Shown here: one piece after another, positions 33,400 through 44,937 of the stretch | Layout of the letters: the number at the start of each line of letters is the position of its first letter | How positions within the stretch are numbered: position 1 is the stretch's first letter | Assembly (NCBI GenBank): GCA_918807975.1 | Contig: OU964921.1 | Location: forward strand, 21,416,498 to 21,480,497 | Source of the DNA: Aplidium turbinatum | Lineage: Eukaryota > Chordata > Ascidiacea > Aplousobranchia > Polyclinidae | Direction of reading: 5' to 3' | DNA length: 64,000 nucleotides | Position numbers and translations under genes: made by a program | Notes under the pieces: model-generated | What the model saw: the letters and a program-made list of their open reading frames with translations, nothing else | What the model was told of the DNA's origin: nothing | Database searches by the model: none

Positions 33400-34433
33400 C
33401 CGAGTTGCCAATCTGGCTTTTTTGAAGCCAGATTTTGAGAATCTGGCTGTTTTTCAACTCGCTTGGCTTATTTTTTTTTTAAATAAAAAAAGCCAGAAAA
33501 ATTAGGCCTTTTCTTCATGTTTCATCGATTTTTTGTCGAATTAATAAAAAGCCAACATAATTTTGGCTTTTTTGGCTTAATTTTATCTTTCGCGATTTTT
33601 CTTAGGAAAAGAATTCGGTCTGCGTCAATTCGAGCAGTAATTTCTACCTTATATTTGGTTGTAGTGTCCGACCGAATTTCGTTTTGAAGACAAAACTAGA
33701 AAATTTTCTAGTTGCTTGTCTTTTCATTAACTATGTTTCTGCGTTCCAATAGCAACATCAAATAGACTCCCAATCAAACTGAAAGCAAAAATTTTCAACA
33801 CCTACGTTTTACCAGTCGTGCTGTACGGTCTAGAATGCGTAAATTGGACATCATCAACAATGAAAAAACTCACTACCTTCCAAAATCACATCATGAGAAG
33901 CATGACCAACAAAAGGTTACTTGATCACACAAAAATAGAAGATATTCTAACTATGACAAAACTACATCCAATTGCAGCAATAATAAAATCGAAAGTTTTA
34001 AAACTGTTTGGCCACACTAAAAGATCACAATTCGGAATCAGCAAAGTTTGCACAGAAGGCAAAGTAGAAGGAAAAAGAAAACGTGGCAGACAACCAAAAC
34101 GATGGCAAGACAACATTCAATCATGGACCGGACTCCACTTGACGACACTGGGCGAGTTAGCTCAAAATCGCCACTCTTGGAAGCAAATAAGCCATGTTGA
34201 TGCGCAATCTGCCGCAGGCGGAGATAACGACTGATGATGATGATGTTTCTGCGTTGTCGCTGAAGTCAAAGCTCGATGGGACACTATTTGGTTGTGCACT
34301 TTTTATATGTGTATGTTTAATGAATACTAATTGGCTTTTTCTTGGCTTTTTCAGCTGTTTTTTGCTGGCTGTTTTTAGGCTTTTTTTGTGACTAGGTCTG
34401 GCTTTTTTTGGTGAAGACAGGTTGGCAACCCTG
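33400..34433. mobile_element. hAT with a LINE tail inside
   Basis: Ends CCGAGTTGCCAATCTGGC and GGTTGGCAACCCTG, flanked by CAGGTCGC (33392-33399) and CAGGTCGT (34434-34441), an 8-bp TSD with one change. Many AAGCCAG / CTGGCTTTTT motifs lie in both subterminal regions. About half of the length is a 5'-truncated LINE. Confidence 0.8.
33745..34250 (+). mobile_element. 5'-truncated LINE, C-terminal end of ORF2
   Basis: In frame from about 33755: RLPIKLKAKIFNTYVLPVVL, then YGLECVNWTSSTMKKLTTFQ, a segment with KVLKLFGHTKRS, GKRKRGRQPKRWQDNIQSWT, and an end AGGDND followed by stop at 34232-34234. This is the RNase-H-less tail shared by RTE/CR1-like LINEs (retrotransposons that prime on nicked DNA). 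A (TGA)n run directly after the stop (34232-34243) is the likely 3' tail. The reverse transcriptase core is missing through 5' truncation. Confidence 0.88.
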
Positions 34434-35594
34434 CAGGTCGTCAGCATGAAGTCAGCATCCCAGCAAGCAACAGTTAGCAAAATTAACGTTTTTTTTTTTA
34501 TATATTGTGATCAAATGCTGATTCAACGTTACTACAAAGTGTCTAACGTTGAGTGTTAGCTGGGTAGTTATCGCTGTTGTTAATACGTCATCAGACAAGT
34601 GAAAAGTCAGTAAACTGGTCGGACTAGTGAAAAATCGTGCGGGCTAGTGAAAACGGGGAGCAACTAGTCCGGTGGGCTAGTTAAAAAAAAGTTAAGATCG
34701 ACCCCTGTAAGCTGTTTTTTTTTAACAAAGCCTTTGCAGTAGGCTAGATGTTAAGCAGGTATATGAGTAGTTGAATTAACAAGCAACCATGAGTATGCTG
34801 TGAATATCCAGGCCTGATGCTATTAGCGCAATGCAAGTTATCATAACAAGAGTTATTAAACTACTATCGGTGTCAATTGTCATGTTACGATAAACACAGA
34901 TTATTTATGATAAACAAAAGCCCTTCTACTGTCAGACGTTATAAAAGCCTTCGTATCCCCTTCTTTAGATATCCCTGCTATTGCCTAGCCAAAATGTCCC
35001 TTTTAAAAATGCTGCTTACATTTACAACAGACTGTAAAACTGGGCCATGTTGTAAGCTGTAAATTCAGCTTACGACAGACTGTAAAACTGGGCGATTTGT
35101 GATGAATACTACGGAAAAATCTGATATAATACTAAACCATGAAACGCCACTAACTAACACACCATGTGTTACTGAGTCTGAACAACTGCAAACTTTTGTT
35201 GCTAAATGCTAATCTCAACTAGCCTTTGTCTTTGAAGACAATTTGCACATGGTCAAACGAGAGAATGCCTTTATTCTTGCTGTGCTGGTTACGTCATAAT
35301 GGAACTCACCAGATTTTGTTATACTGAAAAATTGCTGAATTTAAATTTTAAATAGATAGCGTTCGTAAACCAAACGGTTGGTCAAACAAATACGACGATG
35401 GTGTAAGAGAAATTGTTTGGCTATCGTGCGAGCATGTAGAGTAGATTATCCAGAAAATGATGTGACAAAATCGTTACGCTGGGCGGTAGATGGATTAAAC
35501 CGGCATGCCACCTAATAATCAAAATGCCCCCCTCAAGCCGAGGTAATCATAACGCCCCCCTGCAAAATCAAAATGCCCCCGTTGAGAACCACTG

Positions 35595-35815
35595 CACTAC
35601 GATCATGCTACAAAGCTTTCCGATGTCTCGACATGAAACGCTTCATGACTTGTGTTTATATTTTCCTGTTTTGTGATTGATCTCATCACGTTTTAAATTT
35701 TTTTTATTGTTATTTTTTTCGCCCAAGATACAATATGCCTGAAAAACAAGCAAGCCAAAAAAATTATTAGGCGACCCAACTTTGGGTCGCAACCCATGAG
35801 TTGGGAACCACTGGT
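35595..35815. mobile_element. Right end of another hAT
   Basis: The sequence ends GAGTTGGGAACCACTG at about 35814 and has the hAT-type inverted GACCCAACTTTGGGTCGC block just inside. No left end was found. It may have been separated by later insertion or deletion. No coding frame. Confidence 0.55.
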
Positions 35816-35937
35816 ATATGTAACACATAATAAGTAAACAAAATTAGTCAGGTTGAGAAACTTGGAAAGTTTTCAAACCTGACTGATTTTGTTTGGTTCT
35901 GTATCTTTAATTATTAATTCAACTTACTAATTTGCAG

Positions 35938-36069
35938 GCTTGTCAAAGCAAAAGACTGCCAGTGTTGGTTTAACATCAGTGGCCCACCTTCCTACAATGC
36001 CACGTGGGTGCCGACCTTTGACCCACCAGGTTGCTGGCCATAGATATGGGAAAGGTCGTTTAGGCATAG
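35938..36069 (+). CDS. Probable host exon, inositol polyphosphate multikinase-like
   Basis: This is the only piece that looks like a host gene. In frame from 35940 it encodes TASVGLTSVAHLPTMP and then GCRPLTHQVAGHRYGKGRLG, close to the N-terminal kinase segment of IPMK (PLSHQVAGHMYGKDKVG in vertebrates, from memory). IPMK phosphorylates inositol phosphates in nucleus and cytosol. The exon has good splice signals: TTACTAAT then TTTGCAG (35931-35937) before it and GTAAGT (36070-36075) after it, ending in phase 1. The other exons (substrate-binding PxxxDxKxG, catalytic DFG-like parts) are not visible in this window, so the surrounding TEs would lie in introns. It could also be a retained fragment in dead DNA. 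Confidence 0.6.
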
Positions 36070-36075
36070 GTAAGT

Positions 36076-38173
36076 TCAAAATCACTGCATTTTTGCTGCC
36101 ACTGTGTTTGATTCTGGAATTCGGTTTTAAGCATATCTTAGCGATGATTGGAAATGATAAATGAGAAGGTAATGCCAACAAGTTGCAGAAAAAGTATGCT
36201 TATACAACTATACAAGGATAAAGGAAAGGTGACACAAAAAATGTAACATTTACTACTAGATTGTAGTGGATAACTGCCTGTTTATAACTGCATTGTTCAC
36301 CTTGCTCAATGCTCATCACTGACTGCATGAATGTTAGCAAGAAAAAAATGTATGTGAAATGTGAATGAAGAAAATGTGTCTTTAACGACAATACTAGTGC
36401 TAGCAATACCTTTTGATGGTGCGGATAAATAAGTCCAAATCAAACAAGATGTTGTTACAATCCCAACAAGTTATATATTTTTGAAAAGGTCTTGAAATGC
36501 TCTATAAGATAGAAACAAAAATTTCACGAAATAGTAACAAACAAGCTAGTCAGCTGGCTTTGAAACCAAAAAAAAAAAAAATTAAAGCAAAAATATTTGA
36601 AACCTAAAAACATAAATGAGGTGCACCCTATCAAATTGAAACTTTTTTATATATAAACTTTTGTATATTGCCCTATTAACAAAAAAATAATAAGAGGATT
36701 TTTTCCTAACTGATCAATGACGAAAAATATTGTGTCACAAAGTATATGTACCACTTCAAGGTATTTTTATCTTTTTTTTTCATTAGGGCTATTAGTTTGA
36801 ATTTTGAAAAACTGTTCTATTATTTGAATGCTCATGCTGCTGTGAACATTTCCTGAAAATTTGAAGCAGATTGGACTAGAAATGAAGAAGTAGATACATT
36901 TTTCATTAAAAAAAAACAACATTTTGAGAAAACGCTACTTAAAGGTAGGAACATCATAACAAAAAATTTCCTCCTGAAATCTGCCACCTAGAAGTCTTCC
37001 ATTGCATCTTCGTACTGCTAAGAGTGCTAAGAATGCCAACACTCAGCTCAAGTTAACAGCTCTGACAATTTCTTGTAAAACTGATAAATCTCGAATTCAA
37101 ATTGTGTTTTAAAAATTAAATCGGTCATTCCATATCAAAACAGCCAATATGAAGATATCTTGTATTGGTACCTCTCAGATTTTGCTGAAAAGTTGTCATA
37201 TCATGCCTAAGGCTACCAAACAAAAAAATCCTAAGTTTTAGATCAATATCTCAAACGGTTTTCTTATGGCGGTCATTTGAATTTCGGCCGCTACCCTCGT
37301 TTTTGGCTTGAGGGGGTAGCGAATACCAATTTCAGCCATTTTCTGAGCCCTATAACTTTTATTGTAATTGTGGTAGAAGACTAAAAATTGCTGTGCTAGT
37401 TCATTATAAACTATACTACAAAATTCAATAGTAAAAAACAACATCTCTTGATGCTTTTAAGTGTTAGGTGGGTCATCAAAATCCTGTGTTTTTGCCCTGT
37501 ACAAGTGTTTTTTCAATTTTCAAATGCTTCTACCACCCAAACCAATCAAAATATTTCTCTAAAACCTAATTATTTGTAATATTTGGAAACTTTTCTTCTG
37601 CAAACTTGAATTTGGGAGTTGTAGTGCCATTAACAGAGATCTAATGGGGGTCTGAAAACTTTATCAGGCAGAAATGGCCCTTTTTTACCACTATGTTTAG
37701 AACCCCAAATGACCGCGTAGGCATTTTATGGTCATGTTGAAATTTATACCAGACAAACACGTACATTTATTCTTTCATTTAATGAAATAAAATCTTTGAG
37801 TATCAAACTCCTTCACTATAAATTTTCTGTCTTTAAAAGGTAACATTTTGATCATTTTTGACAAATAATCTCAAGTCCTTATTAATGTAGGTAAGAAAAA
37901 TTAAACAATGATTTATCATGAAAACAGTGAAAATAAGTAAGTACTATGCTTAGTGATCATAAACATTGGTATGCTGACACTGTTGACCATTAATTTATGT
38001 TTAAAATGATGCTTTCACCTCTTCTCACCCATGAAAAAGTACCCACCTGCAATCAATAAGCTATGATGTGGAGATAAAATTGTGGGAAAATGATCAAGTC
38101 ATGTTCAAAAATTAAATTGTTTTCAGTTTGCACCATAATTCTGCATTATGTAAAATGCATGCCTCAAATCAGC
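36076..38173. repeat. Noncoding stretch with an interspersed repeat (about 37080-37450)
   Basis: No gene. Around 37120-37440 lie two blocks also present near 57130-57370: one around TGGAATGACC and one containing TAGTATAGTTTATAATGAAC, GGCTGAAATT and CCGTTTGAGAT. Relative order and orientation differ between the two sites. The rest is AT-rich, probably further TE-derived DNA. Confidence 0.55.
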
Positions 38174-38664
38174 TCAGTTTTGTTTGAATGTCATCCATTG
38201 TCTAAGAAACTGTGAAAGTAGTGTCAGAACATTTTCATAATCTTTTTGGTTAAGTTTGTATTTTCGAGCACGGAATCTGTAGGTTTCTGGTACACCAACA
38301 CAACAAATGATATGTTGGAATGGCACCCAACAAGGCATCTGTCTTTGGTATGGCGGCCACATCAAATTGTTGTTTACACGCTTCATGAATTTTAAACATC
38401 ACCATGTTTATCTGAACGTTCAATAATATTTCCAATGAACCAATCATCATCATAGACACAAGCAATGTATTTTCCTGGTTGGAATTGGAACAGAGTTGAG
38501 ATTTTTGATTGATCTGAAAGCAAACATTCTTCATCCAAATGTTTTGCATCACATATATATTTGTTCTGCACTGATGTGACTTGTGAGTGAATATTGAATC
38601 TTGTGACCTTCTTTTCATTTGTACTATGTTGATGGAAATTGGAATAAAGCAATGGTGTGAACAC
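38174..38664 (-). pseudogene. C-terminal module of a transposase-like gene (WPxxxxxCWVPF domain)
   Basis: Three minus-strand frames overlap: FTPLLYSNFHQHSTNEKK (38664 on), QPGKYIACVYDDDWFIGNII (near 38460), and NLMWPPYQRQMPCWVPFQHI followed by SRARKYKLNQKDYENVLTL-like sequence to 38174. At least two frame changes separate them. I associate this small beta-rich module with the C-terminus of proteins like the one at 51641-53216. Both lie on the minus strand, with the P element between, so the P element may have split one gene. A related module is at 54640-54820 on the other strand. Confidence 0.5.
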
Positions 38665-38825
38665 GGCCTACTACAACACGGCCAAATATATTGCTATTAG
38701 AGGTCAATTTCTAAGCGTCTGAAATGTTACAATCACAGTCATGACAAATCTGTCACTTTCCTGAAGTATGTAAAACAACATATTTGCACTTGAACATATT
38801 TTGGTGTGTTCAGCCCCATATTAAG

Positions 38826-38884
38826 CAAAGCACAATTTAAGCAAGCACAATTTATGCAAGCACATGTAAGCAAGCACAATTTAC
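38826..38884. repeat. Short tandem repeat AAGCAAGCACAATTTA
   Basis: Four imperfect units of about 13-18 bp built on GCAAGCACAATTTA. No function inferred. Confidence 0.75.
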
Positions 38885-40726
38885 ACAATACTTATGTGTT
38901 ATATAAGACTCTCTGACTGCGCCCGCACCCGCTATATAAGACTTTCCGAAGGTAGTCTCATTAGCCTATGCAGTCGTTAAGTTTTTTGGTATTGCAGGAC
39001 CTGTCGCCAATAGCCATATTTTACCAGCAAATTTACACATGGCAAAATACAAAGTAGAATCAAAACTTGCACATCAGATGAACAGCTCGTAACATAGAAT
39101 CCACCGGACGCGTTAATGACAAAAAATAAAATGATTGATTGATTGAAAAAATCCTTGATAATGTTAAGAACATTCAATTACACCAAAAGCGTTATAGCCT
39201 ACCAAACGATGAGTGAATTTTAATATGGTCTTTGGCGTTTTTTAAATCCAACCACAGCATCTTTCCTGACTGTATCATTTGTAATTTTCTGCTTGTTGTA
39301 AAAAACATTTGTTGCGATTCTAATTGCCAGTTTCTTTGCTTGCACAGAGTGTTCATCACATGCAAAAGAAACGTTGTTGCAGAAATTATTTAAAACAAAT
39401 TCAGAGGACATTCCAACAGGTATACTTGGGAACTTTTGGAAAATTGTACTTGCAAGATCCAAAATAGCAAAACAGTTGCCTACGTATTCTGCAATGTTTT
39501 TGGATGGTACAGTTAGCCCTCCATGAGATAGTAATCCAAAGTATGATGTCTTCTCAACCTGTTCAGTCTCAGCAAGAAACGATGTACACAAACAACATTT
39601 AATTTTCTCTTTGATTTTTTTGGAAACATACCTGGCTATAAAAAAAGAAATTTCAGCACTACTTGGTGACAAAGTAGCTGCTTCAGTGTCCTGCGATTTT
39701 TCATGAACTTCACACTTCAACAACTCAAAATCCCCTTCATTGATTGTAGCTTTTAAATTGCTTTCAAGAGCATCAACATCTTCTTTAAGCAGTGTTCGAA
39801 GTAGTAATATTTGTTCTGACGAAGAAACTTTCCTTAAACTGACCAAAAAATGCCCTCCATTCATCTGCCGATACTGAGAAAGTCGCTTCTCAATAGGGTC
39901 ACTCTGAAACCTGCCCATCATGACAAATTCATATCCCTCTTCCAGTAATGTTTGCACCAGTAGAGTTTGTGAACGCAGGGTTTGTATCAAGGCATCAGAA
40001 GTTTGTTTTGATAAACAAAACTTTAAGCAGCCAGATTTTGACCAGTTGTCAAACCAATTTGAAAGTGAGAGAAGGAACCCCAAGTTTTCATCATCCTTTA
40101 CAAATGCATTGCCTAACGGGTTAGGGTGTCACTTCGATTTTGAATTTACTACTGTCCACCACGTGTTTACAAGGGAGAGAAATCCAATTGCATCATGCCT
40201 ATGTTGGAAATAACTTTTGAAAGCAGCAATGGTGGTGTCATGAAATATGCTTAAGCTAAATTGACATTTTGCTTGTTATGTCCAGGATGCAGAGAAGTGT
40301 ATGTTAATTTAGGAGCCTTTCTTAATGTGGATTGTTGCTTAACATCCTCCATGAACACTTTGTCTAAGTCTTTCCAGGAAATGTAACCATCAGGAGATGA
40401 TGCCACTTTCATTGTGTTGATGTTGAAGGAAAAATAAGGAAATATAAATTTTTGGGCATTAAATAGATCGTTTCTGATGTTCTTGAGTAAATGAACATTG
40501 TCGAAAAACAAATGGGTATTTGACTGATTTTCAGGATGCTTTGTGAACAAATCATTTCCAGCACAAGTTTTCTTTAACAATGAGAAAGCTGCAACATTGG
40601 CGGGATGATTGTCTGTAACAATCGCTCTGACATTAAAGCCAACTTTTGAAAGCCCAGAAATGCATTGTGAAAGCTCTGTTGCCAACCATCTGCCACTAAC
40701 TTTAGTTTCTGGACAAGCTTTTATAA

Positions 40727-42831
40727 CAGTGGTTCCCAACCTGGGGGTAATTTGCCTATTTTTGGGGGGTAACGAGACCCGATTTGGAAACAGTGAAGGT
40801 TGTGAATTTTATAAAAGCGAAAGAATTGACCAGTCGTCTTTTCAAGGAACTGTGCAAGGAGCTGGGAGAAAGATCTGAAGCATTACTGCACCACACAGAA
40901 GTATAATGGCTGTTTCGTGACAAAGTGATAATCCACCTGGTAGAACTTCGTGAGGCTGTCCATGTTTTTCTGATAGAAAAGCCTGACTTGGCTGAATACT
41001 TCACTAACCAACTGTGGATTTCCCAGCTGTGCTACCTGGCTGATATCTTTGGTGAATCGAAAATAGGCAATTCAAGGCAAGAATGTAACTGTGATCTACA
41101 CCAAAGTAGCCGTAGCAGCAATTATAGCAAAGGTTAAGTTGCAAGCGAGTTGGAAGAGGCACAGTGGCGCAGTTTCAGACGCTCGACAATCGACATGTAC
41201 TTCGAAGGCAATGGACTTGAGTTGACAGCGGCGTTGAAGGAGGACATAGCTGACCACTTAGGCCAGCTAGCCAAGAAGATGGACAACTATACTTTCCGAA
41301 TTGGACATGCACACGGCTAGTCTCCATTTGGTGCATAGAGCCCTTCACATGTGATGACAGCCAGGTGGATGATGACGACTTTCCGCCCAAAGAAGAATTT
41401 ATCACTCTCCGAAAGAACGAAGCGTTGAAACTTGATTTCAAGGGGAAAGGCTTGGAACCCTTCTGGATTGGCAGACTCCAGGACGCACTAACAGTAGCGA
41501 CACGGGCATTAAATATCCCGACATCTTTTTCAACAACTTATCGCTGTGAACAAGGATTTTCAACTGTCTTGGAAATGAAGACAAAGAAGCGCAATCGCCT
41601 GGATGTCGAAATCGATGCAAGAATCCCCCTCAGTAGCTTACCACAAAGCCCAAGATCACAAAGCTGGCAGCTGAAGTCCAGGCCCAATGTTCGCATTGAA
41701 TGTTTACCGCGCATTGTTAGGGGAAAGCCGTGTATTATGAACCCCCTAACAATAAATGTTCTTAATTTCACAACTTCAATGAAAATATGAACAATATTTA
41801 CAGAACAGCAAGCTAACATGCATACCTATTCCCCATCAATAATTCAATATATTAGTATGTAATATTTTGCAATAAAAAAGTTATTTCAATTTTATTAATT
41901 TACCAAAAGAGTTCATATTACACAACCCTCTGTGTAATATGAACCCCTGTGATGTGTAATATGAACTGCTTTGAATCATTGCAGAATAGAGGTGGATTGA
42001 CTACACAAAAACTGCACTAAAGTAAGCCACATTACATGTACAGCATAACAAAATTTATTACCATAAGGTTTTCAAATAATTTACACCAATTTTAGTAAAC
42101 ATGCACTACTTTTTAAATGTAAGCATTAAATTCACAAAAAAATAAGCAACATTAATCGAATGATGTGCACTGCATTGAGAATGCTGGTAAAATTGAAGTC
42201 TGAATCCCAGTTTACAGAATCCAGAACCACCCCAGTTTACAGAACCCAAGTTTACAAAAATTCATTACACCATCATAAAGCACTTGGTAATATGAACCTG
42301 GGTTCATATTACACATTCAGCTAGGGTTCATGTTACACACTTGTGGTGATTCCTGTTAAAATGCTGATAATCAACTAAATAATGCATTTTTTAAACAAAA
42401 CTTGTTGTGATTGCCATCATCAAGTTTATTTGAGGGTATATTAATCAAAAAATTACAAGTCCATTGATATACTGATAAAAAAAACAACAATTTCTCCATC
42501 TGCAAAATAATATCACACAAGCTTTAAACCTTCATACCCTCAAAACTTCAGCAACACGCCAACTTTCAACAAGAAATTTTCCGGTCGAATGACCAGCAAA
42601 CTTACTTAATTTAAGCTGTTAAAAGTCAAACATTTTTATTGCCACGTTTTCTGAAAACAACAGGGGGTTCATAATACACAGCAGTTCATATTACACGGCT
42701 TTCCCCTATCTTGTATTCAGTGAAATACATAGCAATAAGCACCTTTGTTTTTGAAAATTGATCGTGGGGGTAATTGCCTCACTTCAGGGTGTAGATTAGG
42801 GTAACAACCAAAAAAAGGTTGGGAACCACTG
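40727..42831 (+). mobile_element. hAT with degenerate transposase, inserted in the P gene
   Basis: TIRs CAGTGGTTCCCAACCTGGGG and GGTTGGGAACCACTG, with the TSD TTTTATAA at 40719-40726 and 42832-42839. Plus-strand transposase remnants: VNFIKAKELTSRLFKELCKE (near 40790), then a stop in place of R in the EVRW motif, VIIHLVELREAVHVFL, and a C-terminal part at 41365-41640 (IPTSFSTTYRCEQGFSTVLE, KTKKRNRLDVE). The N-terminal two thirds are missing. A 1-kb element is inserted at 41720-42706. Confidence 0.92.
41720..42706. mobile_element. Non-autonomous element with TA TSD and nine copies of a 13-bp motif
   Basis: TIRs GGGGAAAGCCGTGTA and TACACGGCTTTCCCC flanked by TA on each side. GTGTAATATGAAC or its complement, with small changes, occurs at about 41729, 41911, 41931, 41953, 42287, 42301, 42325, 42667 and 42684, in both orientations and clustered near ends and centre. 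987 bp, noncoding. TA duplication fits Tc1/mariner-like or ISL2EU-like transposons. Confidence 0.8.
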
Positions 42832-43282
42832 TTTTATAACAATAGATACAGACTGTTTCCATCCTTGAATCATAAAAACAACAACGCTTTTGTACAACTC
42901 TCCTTTCTCATTGGTACCAACATATTGTCCACCTGTGTACTAGGGTGTTGCAGGCGCCCTCATGTGGTCAAAAACAGCTCTACTTTTTTTTTGGTATTCC
43001 TTTTGGCATATTAGGACACTTTGTGGAGTTTTATTGAGATTGCAGAAAAACTGAGTGAGCAGATTGCAAATGAATTTTACTAGTACAAAATTGCCATATT
43101 CCCACCATTGTGGGCATTAGCTAGTGCGTTAATTTTCGGGTAAGTCTAATTTTGGTAATACACTACTGTAACAATCTTAACAGCACCTTTCTTATGTCAC
43201 AAGTCATGAAATATTTTACAATGCCTGATACGCTAACTCCATTTTTGAATGATCCTTATTTATGCTATGGTATTTCATTAAT

Positions 43283-43388
43283 CGGTAATCGCCGAATAGG
43301 GAACTTGCCGAAAAGGGCTCTTGTCGAATAGGACACTCGCCGAATCGCACAAGCCGAATTGGACTCGCCAAAATGGGCCATTCTGAGT
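43283..43388. mobile_element. Foldback element D, single truncated end
   Basis: A row of CGCCGAAT-type units (GCCGAATAGGG, GCCGAAAAGGG, GCCGAATCG, GCCGAATTGG) ending AAAATGGGCCATTCTG, the same right end as foldback elements A, B and C. No left end or TSD was found nearby. It lies in the 5' part of the 5.8-kb transposon. Confidence 0.8.
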
Positions 43389-44937
43389 GGAGACACTGTG
43401 TGTTATAATCTACTATTATGACCAGTGGATCACAAAAATTAGAAAAAATGCGTTTCCTTCTGTCTACATCTCCTACTAAAGACGACCAAAAAATCAAGGG
43501 GAGCAAACTTCCCACATATCGGCAAGTTATTCTTAGCTTTCTGTCTTTCCTAGAAGAGATGGAGGAAGAAACTTCAATAAAGAAATTTGAAAGAGAATTG
43601 TTAACACAAGCAGCTAATCAGACAACAAATGATGTTCTGATATTTTATAAAAAAGCTAACATTCCCACACTACACTCAGTAAAAATGGCTCAGAAAATAG
43701 TGAAATTTCACGATGAAATAAATGGTGTTCTCAAAATTCAGCTGGAATACTACAAAAAGAATGAAGGCAAGCAATCTACAAGGATCAAATCATTTAAAGA
43801 GAAGCTACAACTGACCTTTCCCTTCTGGCCTCGAGATGCAATAGAACGTATTCCGATAGAAGATAGAGAATTTTTAAGGAGCATGCAAATGACAAGGAAA
43901 GCGACAATGGGTGGAAGTGATCAAGTAGGCTACTTCAACGAAAAGTAAAAAGGAAGCTATCGAGAATTGCAGTTCAGAAACAAAGAAAGGAAAATGAAAG
44001 GAAGCGGAAAGAAGACATGAAAACCATCATTCTTGAGAGCTCAACTGATAATAACAGTGAAGAAGGTTTAACGGATAGTATTGAAGTTTTATCTGCCGAA
44101 CCTAAACGAAGTCATAAGCGTACTATGAAAACAGGAACAACACTTTTTGTTCCCCATGATATTTTGCAATCACGTGGCTTAGTGGCTACTAGTATAAGCA
44201 ACAAGATAACACCAAATGGATTATCCACAATCATCCATTTATTAATTCAAAGTTGTTCTGGAGAAACCAATCGGATAAATCTGCACCCTGCAACTGCTCA
44301 CAGGTGTAGTATCAAGACTATTTTCAAAATCACTCAAGACATTACAGAATCTTGGTCACCCCCTGAAGTTGGCAACATCCACTAGGATGGCAAGTTAATG
44401 GCTTCATTGCAAGATCCCAATAAAGAAGTTGACTGGCTTCCTATACTGCTGTCCGGTGTGGGTGGTGCAAAACTACTCAGTATTCCACATTTGCCAACAC
44501 GCTCTGCAGAAGCTGCAGGAAGGCTAGTTGCAAATGCCAGTCTAGAGGTCTTGGATAGTTGGAACTGCAGGGCTTGCCTTGCACTCTTGCAGGTATGGTT
44601 TTTGACACGGCTAGTAGCAATACTGGCCACAAAACTGGTGCCTGCATACAATTGCAGAATGATGTTAAGAAGGATTTGCTTTGGGTAGCATGCAGGCATC
44701 ACGTTCGTGAAGTAATCCTGAGTCATGTTTGGAGTGATCTTAAAATTGAAAGCAGCAAAGGCCCTAACATTTCTATGTTTGAGCGATTTCACAATAACTT
44801 TGAAAGTGTTTGTTACAACTCGCCAGATGGTTTCTGCATATCGAAATCACATGAAAGTAATTCGTTATGGAAAGACAGTCGAGAAGAATTATCTCTATTC
44901 TTTAATCAGATGAAGCAATATCCAGATTAGGGTGGCT

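Larger units (their letters stand above)
33101..34707. mobile_element. DNA transposon with 5-bp TSD, nested in the hAT
   Basis: TIRs CAGGGTTCGATCTTAG and TTAAGATCGACCCCTG, with TAAGC at 33096-33100 and 34708-34712. Subterminal GGACTAGT / GGCTAGTGAAAA units repeat near both ends. The element is noncoding apart from the hAT (33400-34433) within it. A related single end is at 51385. A 5-bp TSD is unusual with these ends, so the superfamily is left open. Confidence 0.75.
30904..35594 (-). mobile_element. hAT transposon with an uninterrupted transposase
   Basis: TIRs CAGTGTTTCTCAACC and GTTGAGAACCACTG, with the 8-bp TSD CACTACGA at 30896-30903 and 35595-35602. Both subterminal regions carry repeated CGCCCCCC blocks. 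The transposase is on the minus strand (31035-32798). The element has taken in a 1.6-kb insertion (33101-34712) in its noncoding part, so it has been present for some time although its gene is open. Confidence 0.95.

Noticed and set aside
43216-43515. 99-codon minus-strand frame near 43.2-43.5 kb as a gene
   Set aside because: It runs through the foldback units and is a by-product of the repeat; the real frame here is on the plus strand from 43418.
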